DNA from: CAZBNB01 sp964493245
GTDB taxonomy: Bacteria > Pseudomonadota > Gammaproteobacteria > Legionellales > Legionellaceae
NCBI GenBank assembly: GCA_964493245.1
Contig: CAZBNB010000013.1
Location: forward strand, 1-64,000
Direction of reading: 5' to 3'
DNA: 64,000 nt
Position numbers and translations under genes: made by a program. Positions 1 through 8,540 of the stretch are shown here, one piece after another. Each line of letters starts with the position of its first letter. The stretch's first letter is position 1. A model generated the notes under the pieces. It did no database searches. It was not told the DNA's origin and saw nothing but the letters and a program-made list of their open reading frames with translations.

Positions 1-33
1 GTCAACAGACCCTAATGTGGTTAATAATATAAA

Positions 34-147
34 TCAATCATTGAAAGCTTGACCACGTCACTATTGATGATTATGACGCTGGCATTACTTGTTTACTCGA
101 TTGTACAACGTCGGTTAAGACAAGCCCTTGTCGCTCAAGCAGAGTAA
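34..147 (+). pseudogene. C-terminal remnant of an IS1634/IS4-type transposase
   Basis: The frame read from about position 34 gives a short tail containing MTLALLVYSIVQRRLRQAL and then a stop at 145-147. From memory this matches the conserved C-terminal helix of IS1634-type DDE transposases (a hydrophobic LLVY segment followed by a basic QRRLRQAL-like stretch). Stops just upstream (positions 13, 28, 31) and the window edge remove the catalytic part, so this is a dead fragment. The first 16 bases of the window recur at 49115-49130, at the end of a palindromic element. Family assignment is by motif recollection only. Confidence 0.45.
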
Positions 148-188
148 CCGTTTATCTTTTTGGTTTGAACCATCAAAACGAGAAGCGA

Positions 189-263
189 ATGTCAACGGAG
201 AAAGTGTCGATGCGTAAGATAAGAGAGATTTTAAAACTTAACCATGAGAAGTCAGTAACCGAG
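189..263 (+). pseudogene. N-terminal remnant of an IS21-family IstA transposase
   Basis: From the ATG at 189 the frame reads MSTEKVSMRKIREILKL and a few more residues. This is the typical opening of IS21-family IstA proteins, in which MRKIREILRL begins the N-terminal helix-turn-helix. The similarity stops after about 25 residues, where the sequence runs into the 3' end of the 955-codon gene on the other strand. It is therefore a truncated fragment. A second istA remnant, with a similar MRKISEVLRL opening, lies at 54421-54702. Confidence 0.45.
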
Positions 264-280
264 AAATTGCCCCTTATAGA

Positions 281-3148
281 TCATATCGTAGCCGTTAGAA
301 CCGACGTATTCGATATTTCCTTGTCTGCTATTTTTACCATATCGAGCATCAGTGTTATGAAAAATTTTTCTAATGAGTCACTCATGTTATTCAACTGATA
401 GTCGTATTTAGGATGATAACTAATAATAAAGTGTATTACATCAAATAGTAGTTCCTGACGACTTTTATTCGTGTGATTAAAATAGCTTGCTAGCTCGGTG
501 ACAACCCATATCGCATCTTGTTCCCTCATGCTAGGTATAAATAAACTAATCACTTCTAACAGTGTGTTTAAATTAGGCGGTTGCTCATCTTTTAATAGCT
601 TGATTAAAGCAGTTATCCATGGTGTGATCTCTTGTCCAATTAAAGGAAAAATGCCCATGGTTTTCAATAAAGCGGATTCTCGCTGAGACAATTCAGGCGC
701 ATTTAATTGCTCTAAGACAGAGTCCATCAACAGCTTGATGTCATTCGCTTCTAATTTAGAAATCAACAAAAATAAAGTCGGGTGTAGTTTGAGTACAAGA
801 TGAACAGGCAGATGACCTCTCAATAGCGATAATAAAAAAGTGAGTCTGTCATACAATGGGATTTCACTATTACTTAGTTCAAGCATACTATGGAATAGGC
901 TAAAGATTTGTTCATAAAAACCTGCGAGGTAGATGTAGGGATTATTATTCATTATCAGTAATAATATGGCATCCAATCGCTTAATTTCTATATCACTAAA
1001 CGCAGGCATCCATACATTGATTGCATATAGGACGCTAGGGAGAATTTCGCCTGGAACTGAGCGTTCAAGAACATTCAGGCAATAATCAGCCAATGATGGA
1101 TATAAAGTCGCGTCTAATTTGGGACCCCATTTCGCAAGATATCGGAAAATTTTGTCGTCGAACCGTGCTCTTGTAAATTCGCACTGTTTTAATAAAAAGG
1201 CACTCACTTGCTTGTTTTCTATTGCGCTCAATTTTGGTCGTCGCAAGATGATCGCATCTATCACTTGAAATAAGTAGTTGTTTTCTCGATAATCTGCTTC
1301 TACATGATCGAATATGAATAATAAGCATTGCTCAAGTTCTACTTCTTTCAGTTGATTGATTAACGCTAAGAAAATATCTAAAACAGCACTGCTCCTCCTA
1401 TCATCCTGTTCACTAAGCCTCTTTAATGAAATAGGAACCCATTGCCAAATCTCCTTCGGAACTATTTCTAATTTTTCTATCACCTGTTTTAGCATACAAA
1501 GGCCACAATAATCGATCATCAGCCTGGTGTCATTGAGCATAGCAAAGATATGTTCAATCAATCGTTGAATATCTGTGGATTTCACTGTAATAATCCAACG
1601 TTTCCAAAAACAATCAATGTCATGTATCGCTATAAAATCTCTTGGATGAATCGTAATAGCCAGGCGCTTAATCCATAGTAAACAGTCCTCCATTTCAAAT
1701 TTAGATATTAATATCAAGATCATATACCTAACCGACCAAGAATCTAACCCTTTAGGTGACGGGTGCTTCTCTATCAGTGCTAATATGCGATCCGTGCATT
1801 TTTTTGCATCTGTTGGCTCAAACCGTTCAATCAATTGGCACACCTGCGAAGGATCGGCCTTAACTACCCAGGGTTGTGACATTTCGATATGCGTCAATAA
1901 CAGATCCGTGATGCGTTCTAATAAATCATTTCTTTCTACAACTTGAACCAATTCAATCGTCATACTTAACGCGGTAACATAATGTAATTCATTACGCTCG
2001 AAATCTTTAAAAACCTCAACTATCCATTCCAGCAAGGATGCAGTATCTAGTTGAGGTGCCAATGCAACAATGGCATTTTTCGTTGTGTGTGTCGGGTCCG
2101 TATGATTTATTCTTAGTAAAAAACAATCTGTTATATGTTTGACTTTATTTTGTTTTAATTGTGCGATTAATAAATTGGCTAATCTTGTTTTATAAAGACT
2201 GCTATTGAGATCCTCTAAAATATCACAAAAAGCTTCTATATTTTCCTCTTCAAAGAGCGCAGATACCTGAACAATGATGAGCTGAACTGCCCTCTCATTC
2301 AGTTTGGGTATCCATGTCCCAAGTGTAATCAAAACAGACGTACAGAACGTTCTTTTAGAATCTTCAAGCATGCCTATTAAATGCTCAATAAACCATAATT
2401 GGTGTTCTGTGGTTTTAAATTTTAAAACAATGATCTTCAATAAACGAACAACCGGTGTTTCTATCGCATGCTCTATTGTGCGAAGCGTATTTAAAACAAT
2501 CCAAACTACTTCATGGTATTGCGCTTCGATATCCGTAATATCCAATTTATCTAACAAAATGATCAGCGTATCTAAAGCATCTAAAAACCTATTTTTGTCA
2601 GAGAGCATTTCAAGTAGAGGACTTAGTGATACAACAATGCTATCTGTTTGTTTCGGTGCAAGTAAAATATCATAAACAGAATGTGCCAAAGGTTTTATTT
2701 GATCATCTAGCGCTATATCAGAAATTTGTATTTTTCTTTGCTTTTGACTTAAATAATCTAGCAAAATCAACGAATTACTAGCGTCATAATAGAAGAGATC
2801 GGAAATATTGTATCGTTTGAGTGCTGCCCATTGTTGATTTTGAAGCTTTGTGTAATCCTGAGTAAATGTAAAGAAACTCATGTTATGACAGCTTGTTAAA
2901 AACTTTCTTTTTAAAGTGCGATTTTTTCGATCAAATCTCGGTGGATTGGCTTCAAAAATGATAGCAAAACACAACATCAGCGTTTCATTTAACATGTTCA
3001 CACACCAAGAGGTGTCTTTCAGGGAGTTTTTTGAACAAGAAGAAATGAGTAACTTTAACATATCTTTCAATGATAAAAATTGCCCCATAGCTATACTGTG
3101 TCTGTATTTAACCGTTGCAATATTGGCTAATAAACCACTCTCTGGCAT
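281..3148 (-). CDS. Large alpha-helical HEAT-like repeat protein, function unknown
   Basis: A 955-residue protein rich in Leu and Ile with no signal peptide or membrane segment. It appears built of amphipathic helix pairs. A recurring hinge of the form hydrophobic-hydrophobic-Pro-x-hydrophobic precedes a second helix, for example VALAPQL, GTWIPKL, AKWGPKL, NVWMPAF and SLFIPSM. This is the layout of degenerate HEAT/ARM repeats, so a binding scaffold is likely. No catalytic motif was found. Starts at residue 1 or at Met21 are possible; neither has a good ribosome binding site. The gene stands alone, with transposase debris at its 3' end. A secreted-effector role is conceivable given the likely lifestyle, but it is inference. 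Confidence 0.8.
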   Translation of the reverse strand: MPESGLLANIATVKYRHSIAMGQFLSLKDMLKLLISSCSKNSLKDTSWCVNMLNETLMLCFAIIFEANPPRFDRKNRTLKRKFLTSCHNMSFFTFTQDYTKLQNQQWAALKRYNISDLFYYDASNSLILLDYLSQKQRKIQISDIALDDQIKPLAHSVYDILLAPKQTDSIVVSLSPLLEMLSDKNRFLDALDTLIILLDKLDITDIEAQYHEVVWIVLNTLRTIEHAIETPVVRLLKIIVLKFKTTEHQLWFIEHLIGMLEDSKRTFCTSVLITLGTWIPKLNERAVQLIIVQVSALFEEENIEAFCDILEDLNSSLYKTRLANLLIAQLKQNKVKHITDCFLLRINHTDPTHTTKNAIVALAPQLDTASLLEWIVEVFKDFERNELHYVTALSMTIELVQVVERNDLLERITDLLLTHIEMSQPWVVKADPSQVCQLIERFEPTDAKKCTDRILALIEKHPSPKGLDSWSVRYMILILISKFEMEDCLLWIKRLAITIHPRDFIAIHDIDCFWKRWIITVKSTDIQRLIEHIFAMLNDTRLMIDYCGLCMLKQVIEKLEIVPKEIWQWVPISLKRLSEQDDRRSSAVLDIFLALINQLKEVELEQCLLFIFDHVEADYRENNYLFQVIDAIILRRPKLSAIENKQVSAFLLKQCEFTRARFDDKIFRYLAKWGPKLDATLYPSLADYCLNVLERSVPGEILPSVLYAINVWMPAFSDIEIKRLDAILLLIMNNNPYIYLAGFYEQIFSLFHSMLELSNSEIPLYDRLTFLLSLLRGHLPVHLVLKLHPTLFLLISKLEANDIKLLMDSVLEQLNAPELSQRESALLKTMGIFPLIGQEITPWITALIKLLKDEQPPNLNTLLEVISLFIPSMREQDAIWVVTELASYFNHTNKSRQELLFDVIHFIISYHPKYDYQLNNMSDSLEKFFITLMLDMVKIADKEISNTSVLTATI

Positions 3149-3315
3149 AAAAATAAACGCTAACTAAAAGGCTTATTGTATCATTTGTGAGCAGCAAATC
3201 AAACTAAAAATCCACCAAATGCTTTTGTTACATATTTTATTGCACGATTCAACGCTCCGCGGATGTGCTGATGCGAAAAGAAATAAGCAACTAAACCACA
3301 ACCTACCAACAATAA

Positions 3316-4227
3316 TCAATTATTCATGGATGGATCAATAAATTCACGAACGATTTTATTAAAAACATCTGGATGTTCCTCTGGAACAAAATGTCCACAG
3401 TCATCCAGAATAACTTGCTTTAAAAATGAAGCCTCATTCGCTAAAGCATTAGGTAATTTTTCTGCAACACTTTGGCGGCCACTGATCGTTAAAATAGGCA
3501 TAAATAATTTTTCACCTCTAAATGAATCGGCAAACTTAGCATCTTCTTTAAGAGTCCTATAATAATTAAAACCTGCTGTCATGCCGCCTTCACTCATATA
3601 ATGTTTCACATATTCAGAAATCGTTGCGTCATTAATTGCATTTTTTTGCACTGTCCAATTTATCATTTGGGCTTGGATATATGATTTTTCTCTACCTTGT
3701 GTCAGCATTTCAGGAATATCTTTAGCCATATGAAATCCATAATGCCATGCGCCACCATGCAATGCATCTGCATTTTCTGTACCTGGAATAGTGCAGTCGA
3801 CCAAAATTAATTTCTTAACCATTTCTGGATATAAGTGTGCCATCATATATGCCACCTTCCCGCCCATATCATGGCCTATTATGATTGCTTGTCGCTCACC
3901 AAGGTATGCAATTAATTCTTTGATATCCGTTGCTATCGTTTGTTTATCATAACCAGAAGTTGTTCGCTCAGACTCGCCTAACCCACGTAAATCAGGCGCA
4001 ATGACTCGATATTTATCAGATAATGCTTCTATAGCATAACGCCACTCATAAGATGTTTCTGGCCAACCATGCAATAAAACGACCAAAGGCCCTTTCCCTT
4101 TTTCAAGGTAATGAAGATGTATTTGATTTACAACAGCATCATGGCTAATATCTTTGGGTAAATCCGAGGCATAGCTTAATAAACTGTTAAATATCAATGC
4201 AAACAATAAATAATAAATACGATTCAT
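3316..4227 (-). CDS. Secreted alpha/beta hydrolase, epoxide hydrolase/haloalkane dehalogenase type
   Basis: A 303-residue alpha/beta hydrolase. Residues 1-20 form a signal peptide ending near SYASD, so the enzyme is probably periplasmic. An HGWP oxyanion motif lies near residue 54. The nucleophile elbow is GHDMGG, with Asp in the nucleophile position as in epoxide hydrolases, haloalkane dehalogenases and fluoroacetate dehalogenases rather than Ser as in esterases. The catalytic His lies in DDCGHFVPEEHP near the C-terminus. The fold and catalytic class are well supported, but the substrate cannot be read from sequence. An exported epoxide hydrolase recalls Cif of Pseudomonas, a virulence factor secreted in outer-membrane vesicles; that comparison is inference. 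No operon partner. Confidence 0.85.
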   Translation of the reverse strand: MNRIYYLLFALIFNSLLSYASDLPKDISHDAVVNQIHLHYLEKGKGPLVVLLHGWPETSYEWRYAIEALSDKYRVIAPDLRGLGESERTTSGYDKQTIATDIKELIAYLGERQAIIIGHDMGGKVAYMMAHLYPEMVKKLILVDCTIPGTENADALHGGAWHYGFHMAKDIPEMLTQGREKSYIQAQMINWTVQKNAINDATISEYVKHYMSEGGMTAGFNYYRTLKEDAKFADSFRGEKLFMPILTISGRQSVAEKLPNALANEASFLKQVILDDCGHFVPEEHPDVFNKIVREFIDPSMNN

Positions 4228-4581
4228 GTTAATTATTGAATAATTTTTGTATGATAAATATCAACCAACCTATCCACCTCTGAATTACAAATAACTGAGA
4301 AGTGTTCTGTAATTTGTTGAATGGACCAATCCTACCACGAAATTTGAAGAAATTGTCCCTCTATTTTTCTTCTAACTCTTCAGAGGCTGGTAAGATAATG
4401 GTTGTGTTAATTAACCCAACTCTAATAATGAGTTATATCGAAACATGAAACAAGTTCAGATCAGCATCAGACGAGATCAAAGACCTTATAGTAAGCCTGT
4501 TAGTTAAAAGCTTTAGGCATACACAGTTCTTCAGTTTGATAAAATACGGTTTTTACATTTTATCTACATATGGAAAACAAT
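4228..4581. other. Intergenic region without a recognised gene
   Basis: 354 bp separating the divergent hydrolase and SDR genes. It is AT-rich and must hold both promoters. I saw no convincing coding frame, tRNA, terminator or repeat. Confidence 0.5.
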
Positions 4582-5295
4582 ATGAAAACATTTTTAATTA
4601 CAGGTTGCACACGCGGAATAGGTTTAGCAACAGCTGAATATTTAAAAGAATCGGGACATCAAGTTATTGGTATTGCAAGAAAACAACCGGATACTAAATT
4701 CCCGGGAGTTTTGTATTGTGCTGATTTAAGTAATTCGGATGAAACATTGGCTACATTAGAGATCATCAAACAAAATCATTCAGTTGACGGTATTATCAAT
4801 AACATTGGTAATGTAAAGCCTATGGTTTTAGAATCAATGACAGTCGATTCATTTATGGATGTGATAGATTTAAATGTGCGTCCAGCAATTCAGGTTACAC
4901 AAGCATTTTTGCCTCATATGAAAAATCAAAAGTGGGGCCGAATAGTTAATATAGCTAGTCGTGCGATGCTTGGAAAAATAGCGCGCTCCAGTTACAGTGC
5001 GGCCAAAGCAAGTCTTGTTGCATTAACCAAAACCTGGGCTTTAGAACTTGCTCCTTTTAATATTATGGTCAATGCAGTCGCACCTGGCCCCATTCAAACG
5101 GAGTCGTTTTATAATAATTATCCAAAGGGCGGTCATAAAGAAAAACAGCTTTTATCTACCATCCCTTTGAATCGGTTAGGAATGCCTGACGAGGTAGCTT
5201 ATGCAATTGGTTTTTTCTTAAATGAACGTGCAAGTTTTATCACAGGACAAACATTATTTGTGGATGGCGGAGGCAGTATTGGTATTGTTCAATAA
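4582..5295 (+). CDS. SDR-family NAD(P)-dependent oxidoreductase
   Basis: A classical short-chain dehydrogenase/reductase of about 237 residues. It has the N-terminal Rossmann motif TGCTRGIG (the TGxxxGxG cofactor site), an NNIGN structural motif, a Ser-containing strand before SRAM and the catalytic YSAAK (YxxxK), followed by NAVAPGPI and the C-terminal ITGQTLFVDGG typical of FabG-like enzymes. I chose the ATG at 4582 because GGAAAAC lies seven bases upstream; an in-frame ATG at 4570 would add four residues. FabG-like reductases act on 3-oxoacyl groups, sugars or steroids, and the substrate here is unknown. It stands alone rather than in a fatty-acid operon, so a housekeeping FabG role is not implied. 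Confidence 0.9.
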   Translation: MKTFLITGCTRGIGLATAEYLKESGHQVIGIARKQPDTKFPGVLYCADLSNSDETLATLEIIKQNHSVDGIINNIGNVKPMVLESMTVDSFMDVIDLNVRPAIQVTQAFLPHMKNQKWGRIVNIASRAMLGKIARSSYSAAKASLVALTKTWALELAPFNIMVNAVAPGPIQTESFYNNYPKGGHKEKQLLSTIPLNRLGMPDEVAYAIGFFLNERASFITGQTLFVDGGGSIGIVQ

Positions 5296-5434
5296 TGAGA
5301 AAGTGAAGATATGCAAAAAGGAAGATTACTCAGTACGATATCTTAAAATCAATAGCAAGTAGAGTAATGAATCATCACATGAGAAGATTTTCATTAGATA
5401 CGTGATGTGAATGGTTATATGTGTCGTTTCCGGA

Positions 5435-6094
5435 TCAATGTGGTTCTGGTTTTAAGCATAAAATGTCTTCGATCAATATTTTTAAATGCATTGTATTTTG
5501 TGTGTTCGATAAAGCATTATCAAATAGCGCCAATGTTTTTGGATCATATTGGGCTAAATATTGAAATGCTTTCTTGGGGCCTTGATATCGTAGTTGTTTA
5601 AATGAAAAATAGTCTTCAAGAATCGCAAAAATGATCCAAATATGACGATATTTCCCTTCAATATCTTGCCCTTCGGCTCGAGCAAGCATTTTACGATACC
5701 AGACTTTTCGTGATGTGATTTCATCTACGGAGAGTGATTCTGGATGGCTAGCCATATGCCGTAACATTTCTAATAATTTTTTTCCAAAATCCTGATAATC
5801 ACAAAGTACGATGCCATCTGCCATGTGTAAGTGTGATGCAAGAGGTGGAGTGAGTTCTATTTCAGGAAATATAAAAATATCATGAAATACTTGATGTTCT
5901 TCATCAAAGCGAGCAATCCATTTTTTATCGCCAGACGTAGTAATACCAGCAATATCATAATCACTGGTTTTGCTAAAATCGCCACGGGCTCTTGAGCCAT
6001 AAAGAATGATGGTATGACAATGATAGGTCATTTTTAGTTCTTTAATGATAGATTGTAAGACGTTGTCTTGTTCCCAGGATAAGTTGATACTCAT
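5435..6094 (-). CDS. Nucleotidyltransferase-domain protein with helical C-terminus
   Basis: 219 residues. The N-terminal third carries the polymerase-beta-type minimal nucleotidyltransferase signature, GSRARGDFSKTSDYD, with the paired aspartates (SDYD) that bind metal. The rest is helical and may be a HEPN-like segment, as in MntA/HepT-type or kanamycin-nucleotidyltransferase-type fusions. Such proteins transfer nucleotides to small molecules, tRNA-like ends or partner toxins; the target is not evident. No separate HEPN gene lies next to it, so a two-gene MNT-HEPN toxin-antitoxin pair is not shown. The upstream region carries a 123-bp palindromic element. Confidence 0.8.
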   Translation of the reverse strand: MSINLSWEQDNVLQSIIKELKMTYHCHTIILYGSRARGDFSKTSDYDIAGITTSGDKKWIARFDEEHQVFHDIFIFPEIELTPPLASHLHMADGIVLCDYQDFGKKLLEMLRHMASHPESLSVDEITSRKVWYRKMLARAEGQDIEGKYRHIWIIFAILEDYFSFKQLRYQGPKKAFQYLAQYDPKTLALFDNALSNTQNTMHLKILIEDILCLKPEPH

Positions 6095-6208
6095 TCATTT
6101 TAATTTATAGTAAAAATATAATTTGATTATAGTGCAGAAAAAGATAATGAAAAAGTTGTTACATTTGAACATTGAAAAAGCGCATAACTCATACCAATGA
6201 GACTCATT

Positions 6209-6331
6209 CAGGACTTACGAAAAACATCGAGGTCGAGGCGGATTTTATTTTTAATGAGGGAGTTTAGATAACTAAATGACCGAATTAAAAATAAAATCTA
6301 ACGAAGAGATCGGTGTTTTGCGTAAGTCCTG
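6209..6331. repeat. 123-bp near-palindromic MITE-like element
   Basis: Both ends read CAGGACTTACG on opposite strands, and the complementarity continues inward through AAAAC-CATCGAG-type arms to ATTTTATTTTTAAT and ATTAAAAATAAAAT. The centre is a short AT-rich region around TTTAGATAACTAAA. No coding frame. The form fits a non-autonomous element with long inverted repeats. It lies in the 340-bp gap between two divergent genes. Confidence 0.7.
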
Positions 6332-6434
6332 TCATTAAGATCCGGAACAGCATATTGAAATCCTTGACCATTTTTTATGTATCACGCATGATGGTATTTG
6401 ACTAACCGTATGATTAAATAGAGGAATAAATATT

Positions 6435-7187
6435 ATGCCTTCTTTAGATGATTGGTTTTCAAAAAACATTAAGCTTTACCCTTGGATATCTCCATATAAA
6501 ACACAGCTCTTCACAATAATTAATAATTACTCTAAAGAAAAGAAGCAAAGTGATGATCTAAAAGAGGAGTTGTCAGATTTTTTCCAATCTTTTTCTGATC
6601 CAGCATTAGCAGAGCTTCGTGATGATTATATGTCGCGTTTGCTTATTCCTGCTGATGAGCTTATCAGCTTAGTGATGGCATATACGCGTCTTGGCAGATG
6701 CATTATGGGTAATGAGCTTTTACTAAAAAACCAAAAGACTTTTTTAAAAAGTCTTGCTATGACGCTACGTTGCTCTCAGGCTCCAATGAATTTAGTAACC
6801 AGTATTGTTAAAATATGGGATGCAGAACCTTTTTTGAATCATACGGGTGTAGAAGAAAACCTTAAATGCTTGCTTCTGCACGCGGAATGTTGGTTTGGTG
6901 ACGAAAAATTAAAAGAAGCATTTGATAGCTTTCCGACTCATCTATTCAAAACAGAAGATGTTTTTGATACATTAGTTGCATTAAGCCGCGATACAGCTTC
7001 GTCAGAAGAACTTTGTTTAAATATAACGCAACATTTACACAAGATCCTTCATCCCAAAGACAAGCCTCGAACATGGTTTGAGTTTTTCACAGGAAAAAAA
7101 CATGAGAAGCCTAGAGCTGGGCGAACCAGTTCTGTCGAACTACAAACTGGTAATAACTGGAATTATTACCGACGACCGTCTGTCTAG
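6435..7187 (+). CDS. Hypothetical soluble helical protein
   Basis: 250 residues, predicted all-helical and cytoplasmic, with no signal peptide, membrane segment or recognised domain. It starts at an ATG preceded by GAGGAATAAAT, a plausible ribosome binding site. The C-terminal 40 residues are basic and polar (TGKKHEKPRAGRTSS and onward), unlike the body, and could be a flexible tail or secretion signal. It is a single gene, followed by a strong stem-loop shared with the convergent downstream gene. I do not recognise the family. Confidence 0.7.
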   Translation: MPSLDDWFSKNIKLYPWISPYKTQLFTIINNYSKEKKQSDDLKEELSDFFQSFSDPALAELRDDYMSRLLIPADELISLVMAYTRLGRCIMGNELLLKNQKTFLKSLAMTLRCSQAPMNLVTSIVKIWDAEPFLNHTGVEENLKCLLLHAECWFGDEKLKEAFDSFPTHLFKTEDVFDTLVALSRDTASSEELCLNITQHLHKILHPKDKPRTWFEFFTGKKHEKPRAGRTSSVELQTGNNWNYYRRPSV

Positions 7188-7236
7188 TAAATGTTCGCGC
7201 CGAAATACAGTCGGTTCAAACTTTGTCTTCAAAAAC

Positions 7237-7268
7237 GAAACATCTCGCGATTTGTCGCGAGATGTTTC
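7237..7268 (-). terminator. Rho-independent terminator for the membrane-protein gene
   Basis: A perfect 14-bp stem (GAAACATCTCGCGA paired with TCGCGAGATGTTTC) with a TTTG loop. On the minus strand the stem is followed by GTTTTTG, so it serves the gene ending at 7298. It lies between convergent genes and may also stop transcription from the left. Confidence 0.75.
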
Positions 7269-7297
7269 AGGACTCGAGCACTAAGCGTCAATGTTTG

Positions 7298-7648
7298 TTA
7301 AAATGAATTAAAAAAACAAACCACCAACAAAGCCGTACCTAACAATGCTAGAACAGGATGTCCCAGTGCAAAGGCTCTAGGAATCGGTTTTTTAGACAAG
7401 TCAAAACTTAACAACGTTAAGCCGCCGAGTGCCGCCATTGACAACAATGTCAAACCTGTAATTAACAGTGGGTTTCGATGCCCATAATAAACATAGAGCG
7501 CAGCAGATATCAACGCTGCAAAAGCCATGAACCCATGCATAACCACAGCAAATTTAGGTGTTTTTTTATCACTTAGAATGGCCGTTAGAATCACAACACC
7601 AAATAAAGCGGCTACTACCAACAACCCAACCGCAACTTTCAATAACAT
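7298..7648 (-). CDS. Small four-helix inner-membrane protein
   Basis: 116 residues, almost entirely hydrophobic, with about four transmembrane helices (roughly residues 2-25, 35-54, 60-80 and 93-114) and short polar loops such as SDKKTPK and DLSKKPIPR. The start follows TAAGGAGAAAAT, a good ribosome binding site. No catalytic or transport motif was recognised. It diverges from the PEBP-family gene starting at 7730. Confidence 0.75.
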   Translation of the reverse strand: MLLKVAVGLLVVAALFGVVILTAILSDKKTPKFAVVMHGFMAFAALISAALYVYYGHRNPLLITGLTLLSMAALGGLTLLSFDLSKKPIPRAFALGHPVLALLGTALLVVCFFNSF

Positions 7649-7729
7649 ATTTTCTCCTTAACTTGTCATAACAACAGGGTTTCCATTAATATTGGCACAT
7701 GTTGCGTGATCAATGGAGTCCTGTCAACT

Positions 7730-8257
7730 ATGAAATACTCACGACTTTTGTTTTTTATACAAAGCATTTTGACATTATTGCTTTTGCTTTGGGGGAATGG
7801 TGCAAAAAGTTTTTCACTTGAAAGCACCGCGTTTCAATCACAAGAATGGATCCCAACCCGCTATACGTGTGATGGCAAAGATATTGCACCGACCCTGTTC
7901 TGGAAGGATATGCCACAAGAAACGCGTAGCTATGTTTTGGTTGTGGATGATCCAGACGCGCCGAATGGTACGTGGATACATTGGTTGGTTTTTAATATTC
8001 CATTCAATACCACGCAAATAAAAGAAGGGAAAGTACTCCCCGCAGAAGCATTAACTGGTATGAACAGCTGGGGACAACGTCAGTACGGCGGCCCATGTCC
8101 ACCTCATGGCATTCATCGTTATGTATTTAAGCTCTATGCTTTAAACACACGTCTAACAGTGAATAGCAGTGTACATTATGCCGATATTTTAAATGCCATG
8201 CAGGAGCATGTCCTGGCAGAAACACATTTGGTTGGTCTTTATGGTCGTAAAGAATAG
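7730..8257 (+). CDS. YbhB/YbcL-family (PEBP-like) periplasmic protein
   Basis: A phosphatidylethanolamine-binding/Raf-kinase-inhibitor-like protein of the bacterial YbhB/YbcL branch, about 175 residues. Residues 1-26 from the chosen ATG are a signal peptide (LFFIQSILTLLLLLWG core). The family ligand-pocket motifs are present: DDPDAPNGTWIHWLVFNIP in the middle and GPCPPHGIHRYVFKLYAL toward the end. I placed the start at ATG 7730 so that the protein begins with a basic n-region; an upstream GTG at 7706 is possible. Family members bind anionic ligands, but the physiological role in bacteria is poorly defined. Confidence 0.9.
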   Translation: MKYSRLLFFIQSILTLLLLLWGNGAKSFSLESTAFQSQEWIPTRYTCDGKDIAPTLFWKDMPQETRSYVLVVDDPDAPNGTWIHWLVFNIPFNTTQIKEGKVLPAEALTGMNSWGQRQYGGPCPPHGIHRYVFKLYALNTRLTVNSSVHYADILNAMQEHVLAETHLVGLYGRKE

Positions 8258-8377
8258 AACCCTGACATGATTAGAGGTTCAATAACTTTTTCGCGCAATC
8301 TACGCTCTCTAAGAGCCATTTCCCGAGATTTAAGTATAGATACCATTATTAAAAAGCCGCGGCACAATGCCTGAATG

Positions 8378-8498
8378 GAAGCCTCTCTTGGTTGGAGTGA
8401 CTCTTTAAGGACCTTCGGCCGCCAGGGATGGCGGCCACCGAGCGACATGGATGTGTCTAGCGTGTCCTTAAAGAGTCACTCCAACCAAGAGAGGCTTC
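8378..8498. repeat. 121-bp inverted-repeat element with 34-bp perfect arms
   Basis: The left arm 8378-8411 (beginning GAAGCCTCTCTTGG) is exactly complementary to the right arm 8465-8498 (ending CCAAGAGAGGCTTC). The loop contains its own GC-rich hairpin (GGCCGCCAGGGATGGCGGCC). The inner sequence is markedly more GC-rich than its surroundings. The element lies downstream of the PEBP gene and the L,D-transpeptidase gene, which converge on it. It could act as a transcription barrier, but the structure is larger than an ordinary terminator. Confidence 0.7.
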
Positions 8499-8540
8499 TG
8501 GCACGATGTAAGTGTTCACGCAAAAAGAACTCGAGTATAT

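Noticed and set aside
5435..6094. A two-gene MNT-HEPN toxin-antitoxin system
   Set aside because: Only the nucleotidyltransferase is present and it is much longer than a MntA-type antitoxin; no separate HEPN gene adjoins it.
8239..8448. Minus-strand frame of 69 codons over the inverted repeat
   Set aside because: It lies mostly within the palindromic element, overlaps the end of the PEBP gene and has protein composition typical of a translated repeat.
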